A stretch of DNA of 64,000 bases from Diphasiastrum complanatum (GCA_029204225.1 CM055103.1:20586709-20650708); one strand, 5' to 3'. Numbered from the stretch's first letter, positions 45,635 to 57,694 are shown. The notes: generated from the letters alone by a model not told the origin. Numbers and translations are program-made.

Positions 45635-46289
45635 TGTGAAAAATACAGATCCTAAGTGGATCTAAACTCCAAGATCATTGGCTTGAATGCTTGCACTCCA
45701 AACTACATAAGCTAGGAATTGGCAACACATTCTATGCTACCTAGAATGCAAAGAACTTGATCAAAAAGCATTTATCACAAATGGAAACTTCCATAAACAT
45801 CAAGTGCGGCCCAAAATAGCATTATACAGTCCATAATACATCAGCCTATCACTTTTGGAAAGCACCTAAGATCATACACAATAGCTTGAAGACAATACAC
45901 ACAACAATGCTCTCAATGGAGGAAGAAACAATGACAATGATCTATTGATCTCAATGAAGCATACAAAAGGTTTCTCCAACCTGTTCTCCACGACTTCCCT
46001 ACTATTTATGGATGAGGAAGATGACTCTCTCTCCTCTCTCTAGAAGGTACTTGACCCTAGATATTCCCTATATAGGAAAAATAGCTAAAAATGGCTTATA
46101 TGACCAAAATACATCAAAATGGTCTCATTTTGAAGGATATGAAGTTTGACACTTCATCATACTGAAAAAATACAGTAAATAAAAACATTGTGGCCTGGTT
46201 CACACGTGTGAAACTCCAGAACCAAAACTATTTACAATTTTAGCCAATTTAGGCCTCAAACTAGCTAGGAAATGTTGACAATTTTCACA
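45635..46289 (-). repeat. 5' LTR of gag-only element 2
   Basis: 655 bp with TG...CA ends. It contains the palindrome TTCACACGTGTGAA at 46199-46212 and a TATA-like CCTATATAGG at 46068-46077, so here the palindrome lies upstream of the TATA box. Confidence 0.93.
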
Positions 46290-46294
46290 CTGCG

Positions 46295-47445
46295 TACACA
46301 CCCGAATATGATGGTGTCATAGAAAGGAGAAACAAGATGCTAGTCAAAGGAGCTAGATGCATGATGACACAGGCTCGATTGCCAAGCCAATTTTGGGCTG
46401 AGGCAATAGCTACAGTAGTACATCTGTAGAACAAATCAACAATGACAGCTCTGGAAAATAAGACACCGTACGAAATGTGGATAGGTAGAAAGTCTGATCT
46501 GTCATACATATGTGTATTTGGATGTGCAGCATACAAGCACATTTCAAAAGGAAAAAGAAACAACTTCAATGAAAAATTAGAGCAGACAATCATGGGCAGA
46601 TACTCAAACGGATCACAAGTGTACATGCACTATGATCCAACCACGAAGAAGGTCATTTCGAGTAGAGATGTGAAGTTCGTTGAGTCCACATTCCTTGGAC
46701 CGAAGGATGAAAAAGGCCATGAGATCTTCACACTGCTACCAATACAAGAGGGAGATCGAGGACAGACGTCAAATTAGAATGTTGAGCCCTAGATTCCAGA
46801 GCAACAAGAAGCAGAAGATCAACCCCACGAATCATAAATATTCGAACAGCGACGAATCAAACCCAAAAAATTAACAAGACAAATAAGACCTCTGACAATC
46901 TTCAGTGGAGCGAAGGCACAAATTTGAGTACTGCAGCTTCACTGAAGAGCCAACTACATATCTAGAAGTTGTCCAGAGTCCAGAAGAAGAATTGGAAGCA
47001 GGCAATGTCAGAAGAAATCACATCAATGAGGCAAAACGAGCCATAGACACTAGAGCCACTGCTCAAAAACAAAAAGATTGTCGACTGCAAGTGGGTATAC
47101 AAAAAAAAAAAAATCAAATCAGATGGCACAGTTGGACGTTACAAAGCAAGACTTGTCACAAAGGACTACACACAAAGGTACGGAGTCGATTATTTTGACA
47201 CGTATTCGCCAATGGTGAAGATGACAAGCATTCGACTGCTCCTTGCATACGCTACACAATACAATCTGGAAATTCACCAGATTGATGTAAAGACAGCCTT
47301 TCTCCATGGAGATCTTGAGAAAAAAATCTTCACAAAGTAGACTGAAGGATTTGAAGACCATGACAATCGATAATATGTTTGTCGGTTGTAGAGATACATT
47401 TATGGTCTGAAGCAGGCATCACGAGCTTGGTACAAAATTCAGTAC
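46295..47445 (+). pseudogene. Old copia copy 2: integrase end and RT start
   Basis: It resumes after the gag-only element with YTPEYDGVIERRNKMLV, KTPYEMWIGRKSDLSYI and VFGCAAYKHIS, then the RT start CKWVYKKK, YKARLVTKDYTQ and IHQIDVKTAFLHGDLEK. Stops are at 46429, 46774 and 47338, with frameshifts near 46770 and 47000. Homology ends just after GLKQASRAWYK at about 47440. This is the same point at which copy 1 is split by the MITE-like insert. Confidence 0.85.
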
Positions 47446-48550
47446 TTGGTTTGGAAAGAGATAATAGATGCAACTCAAGATTTTGAAGAAGAAGGTTCTA
47501 CTCATCTACACAAAGTAGAAGTTTAAAGAAAATTAGACAACATGGTAAAATACTTGAGAAAAGATAAATTTTCAAATACTGATGTACAAATGATACAAAA
47601 AACAACCAGTGAATTTGAGGAAGCAGTTCAAAGTGCATGGGATATAGATCATATAACACATTATATGGTAAGATTTTGATGTTATACTATTATATAGACA
47701 AATATGTGCGATTAATTTAGATACTTTTGGTACTGATTTAGATTTTGTTTTTATGACATGCAACACATATTATGGCATCATTCGACATTTTTTGCAAGAA
47801 ATAGTGGAAGTCTTAACATATGGTCATCACATGGAATGGAAAAATCTCATTGGCAAGCAAGAGCAACATTTTATAAAAGTACACAACATGGTGGGACTAG
47901 CACAAAGAACAACTATATACTGTAGTTTTTCCAATGGTCTCATAGAAGAATCCAAATTTGTCATAATACAAAATCGACGGATTATAAAAAAATTTAAAAA
48001 GCATGCAAATTTATACAAGCCAATAGGCAATAGACATACAGAGAAATTTTGTATATTAAATGGAAAATTTTACAAAGTTCAATTCTCCAATATCTACTTT
48101 GCTTCCGATACTTTCTTTAATGAAAGTTGCAATTTAGAATTATGCAAGAGTTTCCTTCTTTCATACGGATCCAAGAGCTCATAGTTTCATGCTTACTCAG
48201 ATCAACGTAGGCAACATACAATGCAAAATGAGATAATCTGAGCATGGAATTCACTGGTCCATATTCTAAAATTTTAAGTGCAATAGCATTCTTAACAAAA
48301 ATTATTTTATGCACCGTATTAAAATTATGTCCTCCAAGAAAATGAGAAAGTGCCTTGATTGCCATAATCATTGTATCACCAAGTTGATGAAACTTTGAAT
48401 GGGCAACACTTATCTCATTACTCTTGAAGAACTTCAAATAATGCCCAAGTGCATGATCTCTTGACGATTTTCTAGCAGAAGATCTCTGCCCTCCTCGACG
48501 AATTGCAAAATCATCAAGGAAAATTATTTCTGAAATGAAAAAATGCAAAG
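47446..48550. other. Unidentified coding-like sequence
   Basis: On the plus strand 47456-47667 reads EIIDATQDFEEEGSTHLHKV, one stop, then NMVKYLRKDKFSNTDVQMIQ, KTTSEFEEAVQSAWDIDHIT, ending at a possible donor M|GTAAGA. A plus-strand frame 47753-48184 (143 residues) and a minus-strand frame 48548-48117 (143 residues, RRGGQRSSARKSSRDHALGH) overlap slightly. None shows a domain I recognise. They may be fragments of a decayed host gene or TE. Confidence 0.3.
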
Positions 48551-49830
48551 TAAGAACCAGTATAAAATTTGACTTTATGGTGTCAATAAGATTGTTGACT
48601 GGACAGTTGGTTTTAAAAAACCAAGCCGACTTTGAAATCTGAGAAACTCCTCTTCCGAATGAAGATCATCTTCTTTTTTGGCGCATTTCCTCCACAACCA
48701 TTTTCAAGTAATCTTTCCCTGAATAAACCTCATCCTTATTTACATCGTCAACACCAGGTAGAAGATCATCAACATCCTAATGAACTATATTTGAAAATTC
48801 ATGAAGCCCTTTGCTCAAAATGCAAAGAGTCTCGACCTTTGTGAAATAAAAAAGATCCGATATATCCTATAGTTTCAAAAAAGAATTATTATCTATATTA
48901 TAAGTAGGTAATGTGATTAGAGATTTATAAGAAGGAGAAAGGGTAGTGGTAGTTCTAGGGCCTATAACGATGTCCTATTTCGAGCAGGATCAAAATCTGT
49001 ACAATTATCTAAACTAACGCTTGTATCAATAAAAAAAAATTCTATATCTTGTCAGATTTTCTACCGTTGAAAGAAACAGCTTCAGAAGTAGAAGGGACAG
49101 CTTCCAAATATTTAACAAAAGAGAAAAAACAAAGGCAAACTGAAACTCTACAAATCTACATTTCTTATTGTGTATTTGACAATCATCTACAAACTTGAAA
49201 TCATTATGCAACTTGGTGAACATTCTGTCAAGCTAACTTTATAACTATGTCTGTCGAGTGCCACCAAGTCTTGATAATGAATCATGCCCTTATTCTGAGA
49301 TTTGAACAAGGGGTACTGAGTAGAGACTTGAATCTGAGATAAATCTTAGAAAGTGCTTCCACACCGAGACCCTCTGTAATAGACGGAAGAACAAAAAGAA
49401 AAGGAGAAAAAAGTGACTTAAAATACTCTTGTCACTAATACCAAATTCAAGAAAAAAAGATAGCAGACTGGAATTAAAATTAGACATTTCAACAAAAAAA
49501 TATAGAAAAAAAATTCTGAAAAAATATAAAATCAAGGATTGGATATCGGTCTTAGCTGCAAAATAGAAGGTAAAATCAAACTGCAACTCACAAGGCAGAT
49601 ATCAAAGAACAAAGTATCGGTTTCGAGTGCAAAAACAAAGTTCAGAGAAAATCAAAATGAGAATACGTGCTTGAGAGCGATATCCTAGTAGCAATATTGA
49701 CTTCAGACATAGAGGTATGAATGGATGGTAAACAGGTTAAGCGCTTGAAATCGATATCAGGTACAAAAATATTAATTAAAAAATTCTCATGAAAACTCAC
49801 GCTCAAAAATGACAAATTTACAAGTAAATT
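48551..49830. other. AT-rich intergenic region, no gene recognised
   Basis: Short lysine- and phenylalanine-rich open frames only; no domain, RNA gene or terminal repeat was seen. Confidence 0.35.
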
Positions 49831-50095
49831 TTCACACGTGTGGAAATCGATCGATAGGACACATGTCGTTTTGTGATTGGCTAAGAATATTCCTCCATAC
49901 AAATAATGATTGATGCGATAGTTGTTATGTGCAGAATGACATGTGGCATTCTCTGATTGGTGCACATGTCCAATCCCACGTGGCCCTCATCAATGAGTTA
50001 TAATGTATGGATGGACACATGGACCACTATAATGATGCCATGTGTCTCGGAGCCTTTTTCACACATGTGTGAAAAAACTTTTATAAATATCTTCA
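49831..50095 (+). promoter_or_regulatory. Promoter-like block upstream of the H3-like pseudogene
   Basis: It contains the palindromes TTCACACGTGTGGAA (49831-49845) and TTTCACACATGTGTGAAA (50057-50074), a further CACGTG in CCCACGTGGC near 49977, and two GATTGG inverted CCAAT boxes (near 49876 and 49957). It also has several ACATGT/CATGTG motifs and a TATA-like TTTATAAATAT at about 50081. The ATG of the H3-like frame lies about 300 bp downstream. Assignment as a promoter is inferred from motif clustering. Confidence 0.45.
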
Positions 50096-50395
50096 CGAAA
50101 TTTTCAATTTTTGTCACAAATTTTCAGTTTTTTCCTCACAATATCGCTCTCTAGCGCGTCTGTTTGCCATCGCCCTCCACGCTTGAGACCTATATCCTGA
50201 TATCTGCGATATCGCTTTCGAACATGGAACTTGTTTTTTTTTTTTTCTTGTTTGTAAACCTGCATTCGAAATCGATAATCAGTCCTTGTACGTGTCTTTC
50301 TTTCGTAACTTTTTTTGTGTCTTTACTCTGCGTTTGGTTTCGATATTCCAATTTGGATTTTTTTTTTACAATTCCTTCATTTATATCTGATCATA

Positions 50396-50763
50396 ATGGC
50401 TACGACCAAATCTACTGCCCGTGCCTCAACTACTGTACAACCTTCCCATCCCCTATCCCTCATGGTTTTGGTCGGCGGCGTGGTAGGAAGCAGGTCTGGT
50501 TGAGGGAGATAAAAAAACTCCAAAGATCAACTGAATTGTTGATCCCTAGAGCTCTTTTCGGCCGATCTGTTAGGAATGTCACACTATCACATGGGCTTGA
50601 TGTTTGTTTTGCCACGACAGCCATGCATGCCTTATAGGGTGTTGCAAAAGATTTCTTGTTTCAGTTTTTTGAGGATTCATGTCTTCATGTGCATAACGCC
50701 AGCACCACTAGAGACAGATTTGCCAACTACTTCAAGGAAGAAAAGGAAGCAGACTATCCCTGA
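50396..50763 (+). pseudogene. Histone H3-like pseudogene (CENH3-like features)
   Basis: The frame opens MATTKSTARAST, matching the H3 tail MARTKQTARKST, with Lys4 kept and Lys9 replaced by Ala. After a one-base shift between about 50440 and 50470 it reads VWLREIKKLQRSTELLIPRA, then LFGRSVRNV, the H3 alpha-N and alpha-1 region. It continues CFATTAMHAL, a stop (TAG where H3 has Gln), and DFLFQFFEDSCLHVHNAS, the alpha-2 helix, and ends at 50761-50763. From alpha-N to the terminus it aligns with H3 without gaps. LLIP in place of LLIR recalls centromeric H3, but loop 1 lacks the extra residues typical of CENH3. Part of the N-tail is missing and no intron is present. It is non-functional as read. 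Confidence 0.75.
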
Positions 50764-50867
50764 AAAAGCTGGATCTTGTAGGCCAACTACTTTGTTATGT
50801 CCATGACCAATACATAGGATACAATATACTCCTAGTCTTAGAGACACGGTACTCCAGTGAAACAAAC

Positions 50868-51293
50868 TGTTAGTTATGCCATGTCGTACTGAACATGACC
50901 TGAAAGTAACTAATATTCTTGTGAGGCCCAAAATACACTAAATGGAGTTTAGACAAGGTATGAGACAGTTTATGCATGTGTAGAGTTATCAATAGCAATT
51001 CAATGAATAGTTGGTCCATGCATCTAAGTATAGGAAACTTAGGGCTATGCATGGATGAGTGCCCAGGATGCTTTTGGATCTATATAATGGGTCCAAACTT
51101 GCCCTACTCCTCATCATAGTACTTGATTCATTGCCAGTCTCTCTCTCTACATTTATGCTTCTTGTTCCTTGGCTTGGGGGTGAAGCTTCTAGAGATTGAT
51201 TGGATTCTTCTACTTGGCTGGGTGGTTTATCCATAGTGTGTTATCCTTTGTGTATAGGATTTGTAAGCAGGATCTAAGGAGCTTCCCTTATAG
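50868..51293 (+). repeat. Copia LTR remnant
   Basis: The sequence up to 51293 has LTR features: a TATA-like TCTATATAATGG at about 51078 and a TCTCTCTC tract beyond it. A perfect copia primer-binding site immediately follows. The upstream edge is uncertain (TGTTAGTTATG at 50868 is a candidate). The end is TTATAG rather than CA, suggesting decay. No matching 3' LTR was found. Confidence 0.45.
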
Positions 51294-52400
51294 TGGTATC
51301 AGAGCAAGGCTTGCAAGTTTGGAGAGGTGGTGCTTTTCATTGGAGCTTGGTGGTATTCAACTAGTATTCTCATCCAAGGAGAGGAGCAAGGTTGCAAGTT
51401 GGTGGATCTTCCCAATTTCAATTTGCATGTTCCATATCTCTCTCAAATTCATTATGGTTTATGGAGAATTGTGCTAGGAAATCACTTTTGGCATCTTTTT
51501 TGGAGTTTTAGCATGTGTAGCTCAAAACTAGCTAAGGTTCTGAAATTTCCAACAAGTTAATACACTTTGAAGTGGTTGAAATTCAGTTTGCATGTTGGAT
51601 CTTCCCATGTAATTGGATTCTAGGCTCTTTTGTGGCCAAATTTGGCTTGTTTTTCCATGATTTTGGCACAAAATGGAGGGTAGAATTTAAAATCTAGCAA
51701 GTTCATATCAATTGATTGGTTGTAACTCTATCTATTGGATTGCATGTGGATTTGGAAAATGTTCTTGCCATTAATTTCCAATTGGGCATGGTGAAAAAAC
51801 CTAGAAAGGGCTAAAATTCAGGATTTTTGCATGTTTTTTTTTAAAATTGGATGGTAGGAGGTTGTTGAACATCAATTGAAGCTGGGAAAAGATGAATCAT
51901 AGTCTTTTGAAGCTGTCCTAGAAGATAGAGCCAAGAATTCCGGCAATTGGGTTTGTAGGAAGTAAAAAATTGACCAATTTTGGTGAATTTTGGGGGATGG
52001 ATTTCTCTAAATCCATAAGGGGATCATTTTGGATTTTTTCCAACATGATTTGTATTCCTTTTTACCTTCCCAGCAAGCTATCACACCTGTAAATTGATGG
52101 GTAGAGGCTTATGTTTCAATTCCATCAAGTTTGTAGCAATTTTGACTTCTAGAAACCAAGAATTCATGGTTCTCAGCCCATACTACTCATAGGATATGTA
52201 TGAAGGCTTCATTTGAATTTGGTATAGTAGGGAATTTTAAATCATTTGACTTTATAGCATTTGTGTAAACCTTGCTAGAAAAATGTCCTCCAATTGATGA
52301 AAAAATTTCTAGTGGTTGAGTGATTCGTAGGGTAAAGGAGCACTAGTGCACACATGCTTTCATGTACTTAGAGGCTTAAAGGTATGCTCACAAAATGAAA
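51294..52400 (+). mobile_element. Copia PBS and leader remnant without gag
   Basis: TGGTATCAGAGC at 51294-51305 is the initiator-Met primer-binding site. About 1.1 kb of leader-like, stop-rich sequence follows, as in the other copia elements, but no gag begins. The element is probably truncated. Confidence 0.55.
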
Positions 52401-54200
52401 GAGATAACTATCAAGCAATGCAAGAATGACCCAGTAGGAAGAGACAAGACATCAAGGTTCAAAGTTGTCAGACTCTTTAGAAGAATTTCTAGCATCAAAA
52501 AGTTGCTAGTAATGTCTTGTAGGAATGATGACCTATTGTCTTTCAACTTGCACACTCTCTGCTTGTGGGAAGACATCTCCCCACTATCCTCACCATCTAT
52601 GCAAGTGCTCGAAAAAACCGACAAAGTATAGGAATGGAACCGACAAGTTTTCTCAAAAACCGGTATCATAAAATATCTGACATCTTTTTATGCAAGCATA
52701 TACAACCTTTTATAGGTAAAAGTCTTCAAAAAACCATGAAGTTTTTATAAAATGTAGATTTTTTGAGGATAACTCATAAGAGGTTTCCCGAGCATTGATC
52801 TATGCTACTTGAGCCAAAACCAAAGTTATGATCACTTACTCAATTCTCATTGCTTTTGTCTTTCCTTATGTATATACTCATATGTGTGTGCTCTTGCTAT
52901 TGTTGTAGCTCTCCTCGCTCATTAGTTCATGTAGATTTACATATGATTTTTATACAATTTCTTCGATTGGTGTTGAGCAAGTACATTAGTTCAAATATTC
53001 CAACAAATGGAAACATGATGGCAATATCATGAGATTTTGTGCCATTCTCTTGTCTAGAAGGTTCTAGTGGATGTAATAAAGACTTGTCAAATTTCACATT
53101 CTTTTCTCTCTTTGATGGTAAAACATTACATGTGAGATTTTCTTGACTTAAAAGACAAAGGTGGCCATCCATCACCAAGACAATCTAGAATACCCACTTG
53201 TAGACAATCGAGATATAGACTAGATTGTTAATATCACTTGACAAATTTAGTGTATTGGTGGTTGTACTTTTGAGTTGGCTAGAATTATACACTATTGTTG
53301 AACATGTGCAAGCTCAAACCTTGGCCTATGTGGTGTAAGAGTCATTTGCTCCATGTTGGGCTCGCCCAAATATTTCTTGTTCCATATATATTTGTACAAA
53401 ACCCAAAGCTAATATTAAACAACTCATGGTTAAGAAAAAAAAAAGCATATTTGTGGACCAAAGGTATTCCATTCCTTAGTTGTAATCGTGATATCAAAAT
53501 TAGATGAATAAGTTAATCATGGGTAGCTTTAAGATTGTGCAAGCATATTGGATTGCTTTGAATTAGTCCATGCATAGAGACACCACCTCCTTAGGTCCCT
53601 CTTACCATTCAATAATTATGTAGTAAAATAATTGATTGATTTGATAGGATCTATCACAGTGACCATGTCTTGTGTGATATGTGTTTTATATGAGGTGCTA
53701 GCTTGACCGGGTGCGCTGTTTGTTAATTTAAATTCTTGCTCACTTATTAATAATATAGCCCGACACTAACACTAGGGAGGGTTATAATCCAGTTGTTTGT
53801 GTACAGTCGAAAAAGACTTGTTTGTTTAAGCTTTTTTTCTTGAAATGGATACCAAAGCTAAGACTGTAGCAAAAAAGCGTGCAACTACATGAAAAGTGGG
53901 AGGCCTTGGATGCTGTACTTTTTATATATTTTATCTAGGATGCTATAATATTTATTATTTATTTTAACAAGAGTACTAGCTAAAGCCCAAAGTGTAAAAA
54001 GGATGCCCCCATGATGCTTGCTTAGGATTAGGGGTGCTGTTGTGGAGTCTCGCTCGCATCCATTTCTTCCGGCTAAACTCTTGGTGAAGTCCAACGAATG
54101 TCAATGGCATGCCCCATTACCAGGTCTCAGCTTCAACAGTTCTAGAAGGAGGTTAGGTTGCAGTTTGAATGAAATGGACAACAAAGTAAACGTAAAAAGG
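52401..54200. other. Intergenic region upstream of the GRAS gene
   Basis: No gene recognised. Several short open frames (for example 52395-52631) have no domain. The part nearest 54200 probably includes the GRAS promoter. Confidence 0.35.
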
Positions 54201-54229
54201 GCCCGGCGGCTATGGCGATCTTCTCTCTC

Positions 54230-54494
54230 CAGGACCAGTCGTGCTCGTATTCTTCACTAGTGTTAATGCTACAGACTAGTATTCTAATTTGTGCTGGCAC
54301 GACGACGACCACGAGTGCGGGAGAGGGAGACAGCGAGTTACAGAGAGAGACAGGGAGAGATTACTGTGCGCAGATTGATGAACAAGTTTTCGAACAATGG
54401 AGATTGATCGTTTAGCGCAATTTTGGTGCTGGTAGGAGATCGAAGCCAGTTTTTGGGAAAGCTGAGAGAGCCTGCTACTTGTCAAAGGAAATAC
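54230..54494 (+). promoter_or_regulatory. 5' leader of the GRAS gene
   Basis: Purine-rich sequence (GAGAGGGAGACAGCGAG, GAGAGAGACAGGGAGAG) typical of plant 5' UTRs precedes the start codon. No clear TATA box was found. Short upstream open frames could affect translation. Confidence 0.35.
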
Positions 54495-56888
54495 ATGGAC
54501 TCTTCTCGTGCATTGCAACTCCAGCAGGCGTTTCTGCATTCCCAGGTTTGTAAACAGCTTTTTGCCATGAATTTCAATCACGCTAAGTTGATTTCTTGTA
54601 TGAATTATATGGCTGAATGATTTGGTATAATCTCCACGCAGAACGAGGCATATCCTAAGGAGATGAGCATGGAGGTGAATTGGGGGCCTTCACTTGAAGA
54701 CGAGGGCGAAATTCTGGGAGATCCTGTCTTGAGCTACATAACGGAGATGCTAATGGATGAGGAGATGGAAGAGCGGCCATGTATGTTTATGGAGAGTAGT
54801 GCTTACCGTACTATGGCGGATGAACTTGCTGGGCTACTTCGTGATCCATCTAATCCCTTGGATGGTATTTCCAAAGATCCTTTGGGTTATGAAGACGATG
54901 TATTTCCTTCATTTACAGAAGGGAGTTTCTCAGGTTGCTCATCTGACAACCTGTTCGATGACATACTTAACAACCCCATGAATAAGGAGGTTGCAGATTT
55001 TCTGGACAGTGATTCATCAACTCTTGAGCACTCCTTGGCCCAGCGAATTTCTTTTGGAAAGGAAAAATTGGAGGACAGATGGATTTACGATCCACCAGAT
55101 GATCGTTCAGATAGCTGGGCAGGAACAGTAGGTAGAGCCGATCCTCGCTCATCTGGAGATCATCCTACTCTCAGCCAAAGGCTATCCGGCTCTGTAGAAC
55201 TGAGAGAAACATCTACAAGTAGTTGTTCTTTACGTGAGGGCATCAGTTTGCCTACCCAATGTACAGATCGTTTTATTGGTGAACCTGAGACTTCCTTTGG
55301 GCGTACTCCGCTCAATGATGAGGGGTTTGGAAATGGTAGGATGGACTTGTTCAAGATGCTACAAAAGAGCGTGACCTCTCACATTGGCAAGGCAAAGAAA
55401 AAGCCTTATCAAGACACATACAATGAAAATCAAAGCACGAATGACAGTAGAAGCAATCTACAGGAGAAGGGAAAATCGCTAGAGAACGGCAACTTCCAGA
55501 GGACAAGTTCAGGAAGATATGTGCAGCTTGGTACCAGCTCTGTCGATGGAGGTAAATCGACCAAGCCTGACACTGATAGATTCTCTTTCAGCAACGACGT
55601 GAAGTCGCTCAGGCAACAAGCAAGCCGATCGCAATTAGGCCACGAAATGGTGCTTAATGCCTGGAAAGCGGATTCACAGCTACAGGATGAAGGAGGAGTT
55701 CACAGCTATGGAGAGGAGCTCCTTTTAAGCGAACGATCGAAGGAGAGAAAATACATCTTGATCGATTTGCTCGAACAGTGCGCACAACAGGTAGCATGTG
55801 GTGACATGAGAAAGGCAAACCAGATGCTCCGAGAAATCAGAGAAGAAGCAACTCCCTTTGGTGACGGTAAACAGCGTTTGGCGTTTTATTTCATTGAGGC
55901 TCTTGTAGCGCGTATCTCTGGAACGGGAGGCTGCCTCTACGCTGCTCTTGACAACAATCGCCCATCGGCAGTGGAGATGCTCAAAGCCTACCATCTTCGC
56001 ATAGAGAATTGCCCCTTCGTCAGAATATGTCACTTCTTCTCCAACCAAACGATCATCAACGCTTGCGAAGTAGAGAGCCGGCTTCACGTGGTAGACTATG
56101 GTATCCTGTACGGCTTTCAGTGGCCATCGCTTATACAAACGTTGGGGAGTCGGCCAGGAGGACCTCCTCATCTGCGCATAACAGGAATAGACTTCCCTCA
56201 GCCAGGATTCAAGCCAGCAGAGAGGGTGGAAGACACAGGTAGGAGGCTGGCAGAGTACGCTCGCGCTCACGGCGTGCCATTTGAGTATCAAGCAATCGCA
56301 ATCAGCAGATGGGAGGATATTCAGCCATCTTCACTGTTCCTTCGGCATGACGAAGTGCTTGCTGTAAACTGTATGTTCAGGCTTCGCCATCTTCTGGACG
56401 AAACGGTGATGGCAGACAGCCCCCGGAAGAAACTGTTAGCCAGAATTAGGAGCATGAATCCCAAGGTTTTTGTGGAAGCTGTGGTGAATGCAGGCTACAA
56501 CTCTCCCTTTGGATTTATGACTAGATTTCAAGAGAGTCTAGCCCACTTTGACAGCATCTTCGATGCCATAGATTCGTGTGTTGCACGAGATCATCCGGAT
56601 CGCCGCCTCCTGGAGCAAGAGATATTTGGGCGAGAGATTCTGAACGTGGTGGCCTGTGAAGGGCCGGAGAGAGTTGAGAGAGCTGAGCCGTACAAGCACT
56701 GGCAGTCACGGACACAGAGAGCTGGCTTTCATATGATGCCACTGGATCCAAGCATTTGTCATCGAGCCAACACTCTGATGGGTCAATACCACCCTGACTA
56801 CACGCTGGCAGAGGATGATCCCTGGTTGTTGATAGCATGGAGAGGTCGATATTCCCGCGCCGTTTCAGCATGGCGATCTTCTCCCTGA
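54495..56888 (+). CDS. GRAS transcription regulator, LISCL subfamily
   Basis: CDS join(54495..54545, 54642..56888), 765 residues. Exon 1 encodes MDSSRALQLQQAFLHSQ. A 96-bp GT-AG intron (54546-54641) follows, and exon 2 continues in phase with NEAYPKEMSMEVNWG. The acidic N-terminus carries the LISCL motif DPVLSYITEMLMDEEMEERP, then CMF. The GRAS domain fills about residues 385-765: leucine heptad I (LIDLLEQCAQQVACGDMRKA), VHIID as LHVVDYGILYGFQWP, RPGGPPHLRITGIDFPQPGF, PFYRE-type FGREILNVVACEG, and SAW (DDPWLLIAWRGR). GRAS proteins are plant nuclear regulators without a classical DNA-binding domain; LISCL members act in stress, defence and meiotic gene expression. An upstream in-frame ATG at 54423 would add 24 residues; the 54495 start is preferred but not proven. 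No inactivating mutation is seen. Confidence 0.9.
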
Positions 56889-57640
56889 CCATATTCAGCT
56901 TACAACAGAATCCGCATTCCCTCTCTTAAAGGTCTAGAAACACAACTCTGCTCAATACACTTGATTTCTTTACCAATTTTACCTCCAAAACACAAAATTG
57001 CAAAATTCAAAAGAAATGATCAAATCAACCACACGATAGTCAAACCAAACTGCTGATCCTGTCATGACGTGTGATCATGTCAGGCGTTGAGGGATGAAAT
57101 TTGTGGTGTACTAGTAGTAGCTATAAGACTTTTTCTTGAATTACGTGTAGCATTTTTTTTTCTCATACCAATTTTTTGTACAAATGTTGTAGGTAGCATA
57201 TGAGTGGCCCCGGCCTTTCTATATCACATGAGAATTTTTCCACCTGTTGTCTTTCGCTGCATTCAACATCAATATGGCAATGTTCGTTTTTCAAATGATC
57301 ACTTGTGGGGCTAATGCCTTTTTCTTGTGCAAGTCGCACTAATGTAATCTAATCTGGATCGGATCCTATCGATAGTTATTTGAGCATCAAAACCTTAAAG
57401 CTCATAGCTTACCCAGCCCAGTCTCTCCACTATAGAAGATCTTGTGCCTGAAGCAATTTGCAGCTGAAGAGGGCAAACCATCAATTCGTCTGATCCTTAA
57501 TGTGACGAAGGAGATTTTGTAACCTTCTATATTAGGCATCACTGGTTCTGATTGGATCTAGAATGTAAACGGATTTTCTGATCTTCATGTGCAAAGAAAG
57601 ATAATCCTCTGCGGTTTACTGTTGATTCGTGGGTAGGGTT
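56889..57640. other. 3' flank of the GRAS gene
   Basis: AT-rich sequence without coding potential; the first few hundred bases are probably 3' UTR. No further gene was seen. Confidence 0.4.
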
Positions 57641-57644
57641 AAAG

Positions 57645-57666
57645 TTGGGGGGGGGGGGGGGGGGGG
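57645..57666. repeat. Poly-G run
   Basis: An uninterrupted run of about 22 G, just before the GC-rich hairpin. Confidence 0.85.
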
Positions 57667-57694
57667 ATGATTAAAAGGTCTCCTTCCAAGGTGA

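Larger units (their letters stand above)
42656..46289 (-). mobile_element. Gag-only LTR retrotransposon 2 (TR-GAG type)
   Basis: A 3,634-bp element with two 655-bp LTRs differing at about three positions (about 0.5%). It is flanked by the 5-bp target-site duplication CTGCG (42651-42655 and 46290-46294). On the minus strand it has a PBS, a ~1.2-kb leader, gag, an abrupt fusion to the end of RNase H, and a polypurine tract. Protease, integrase and RT are missing, so the recent insertion must have used enzymes supplied in trans. It splits the integrase of old copia copy 2. Confidence 0.94.

Noticed and set aside
55725-56291. 188-residue minus-strand ORF
   Set aside because: It is antisense to the GRAS domain exon and has no independent domain.
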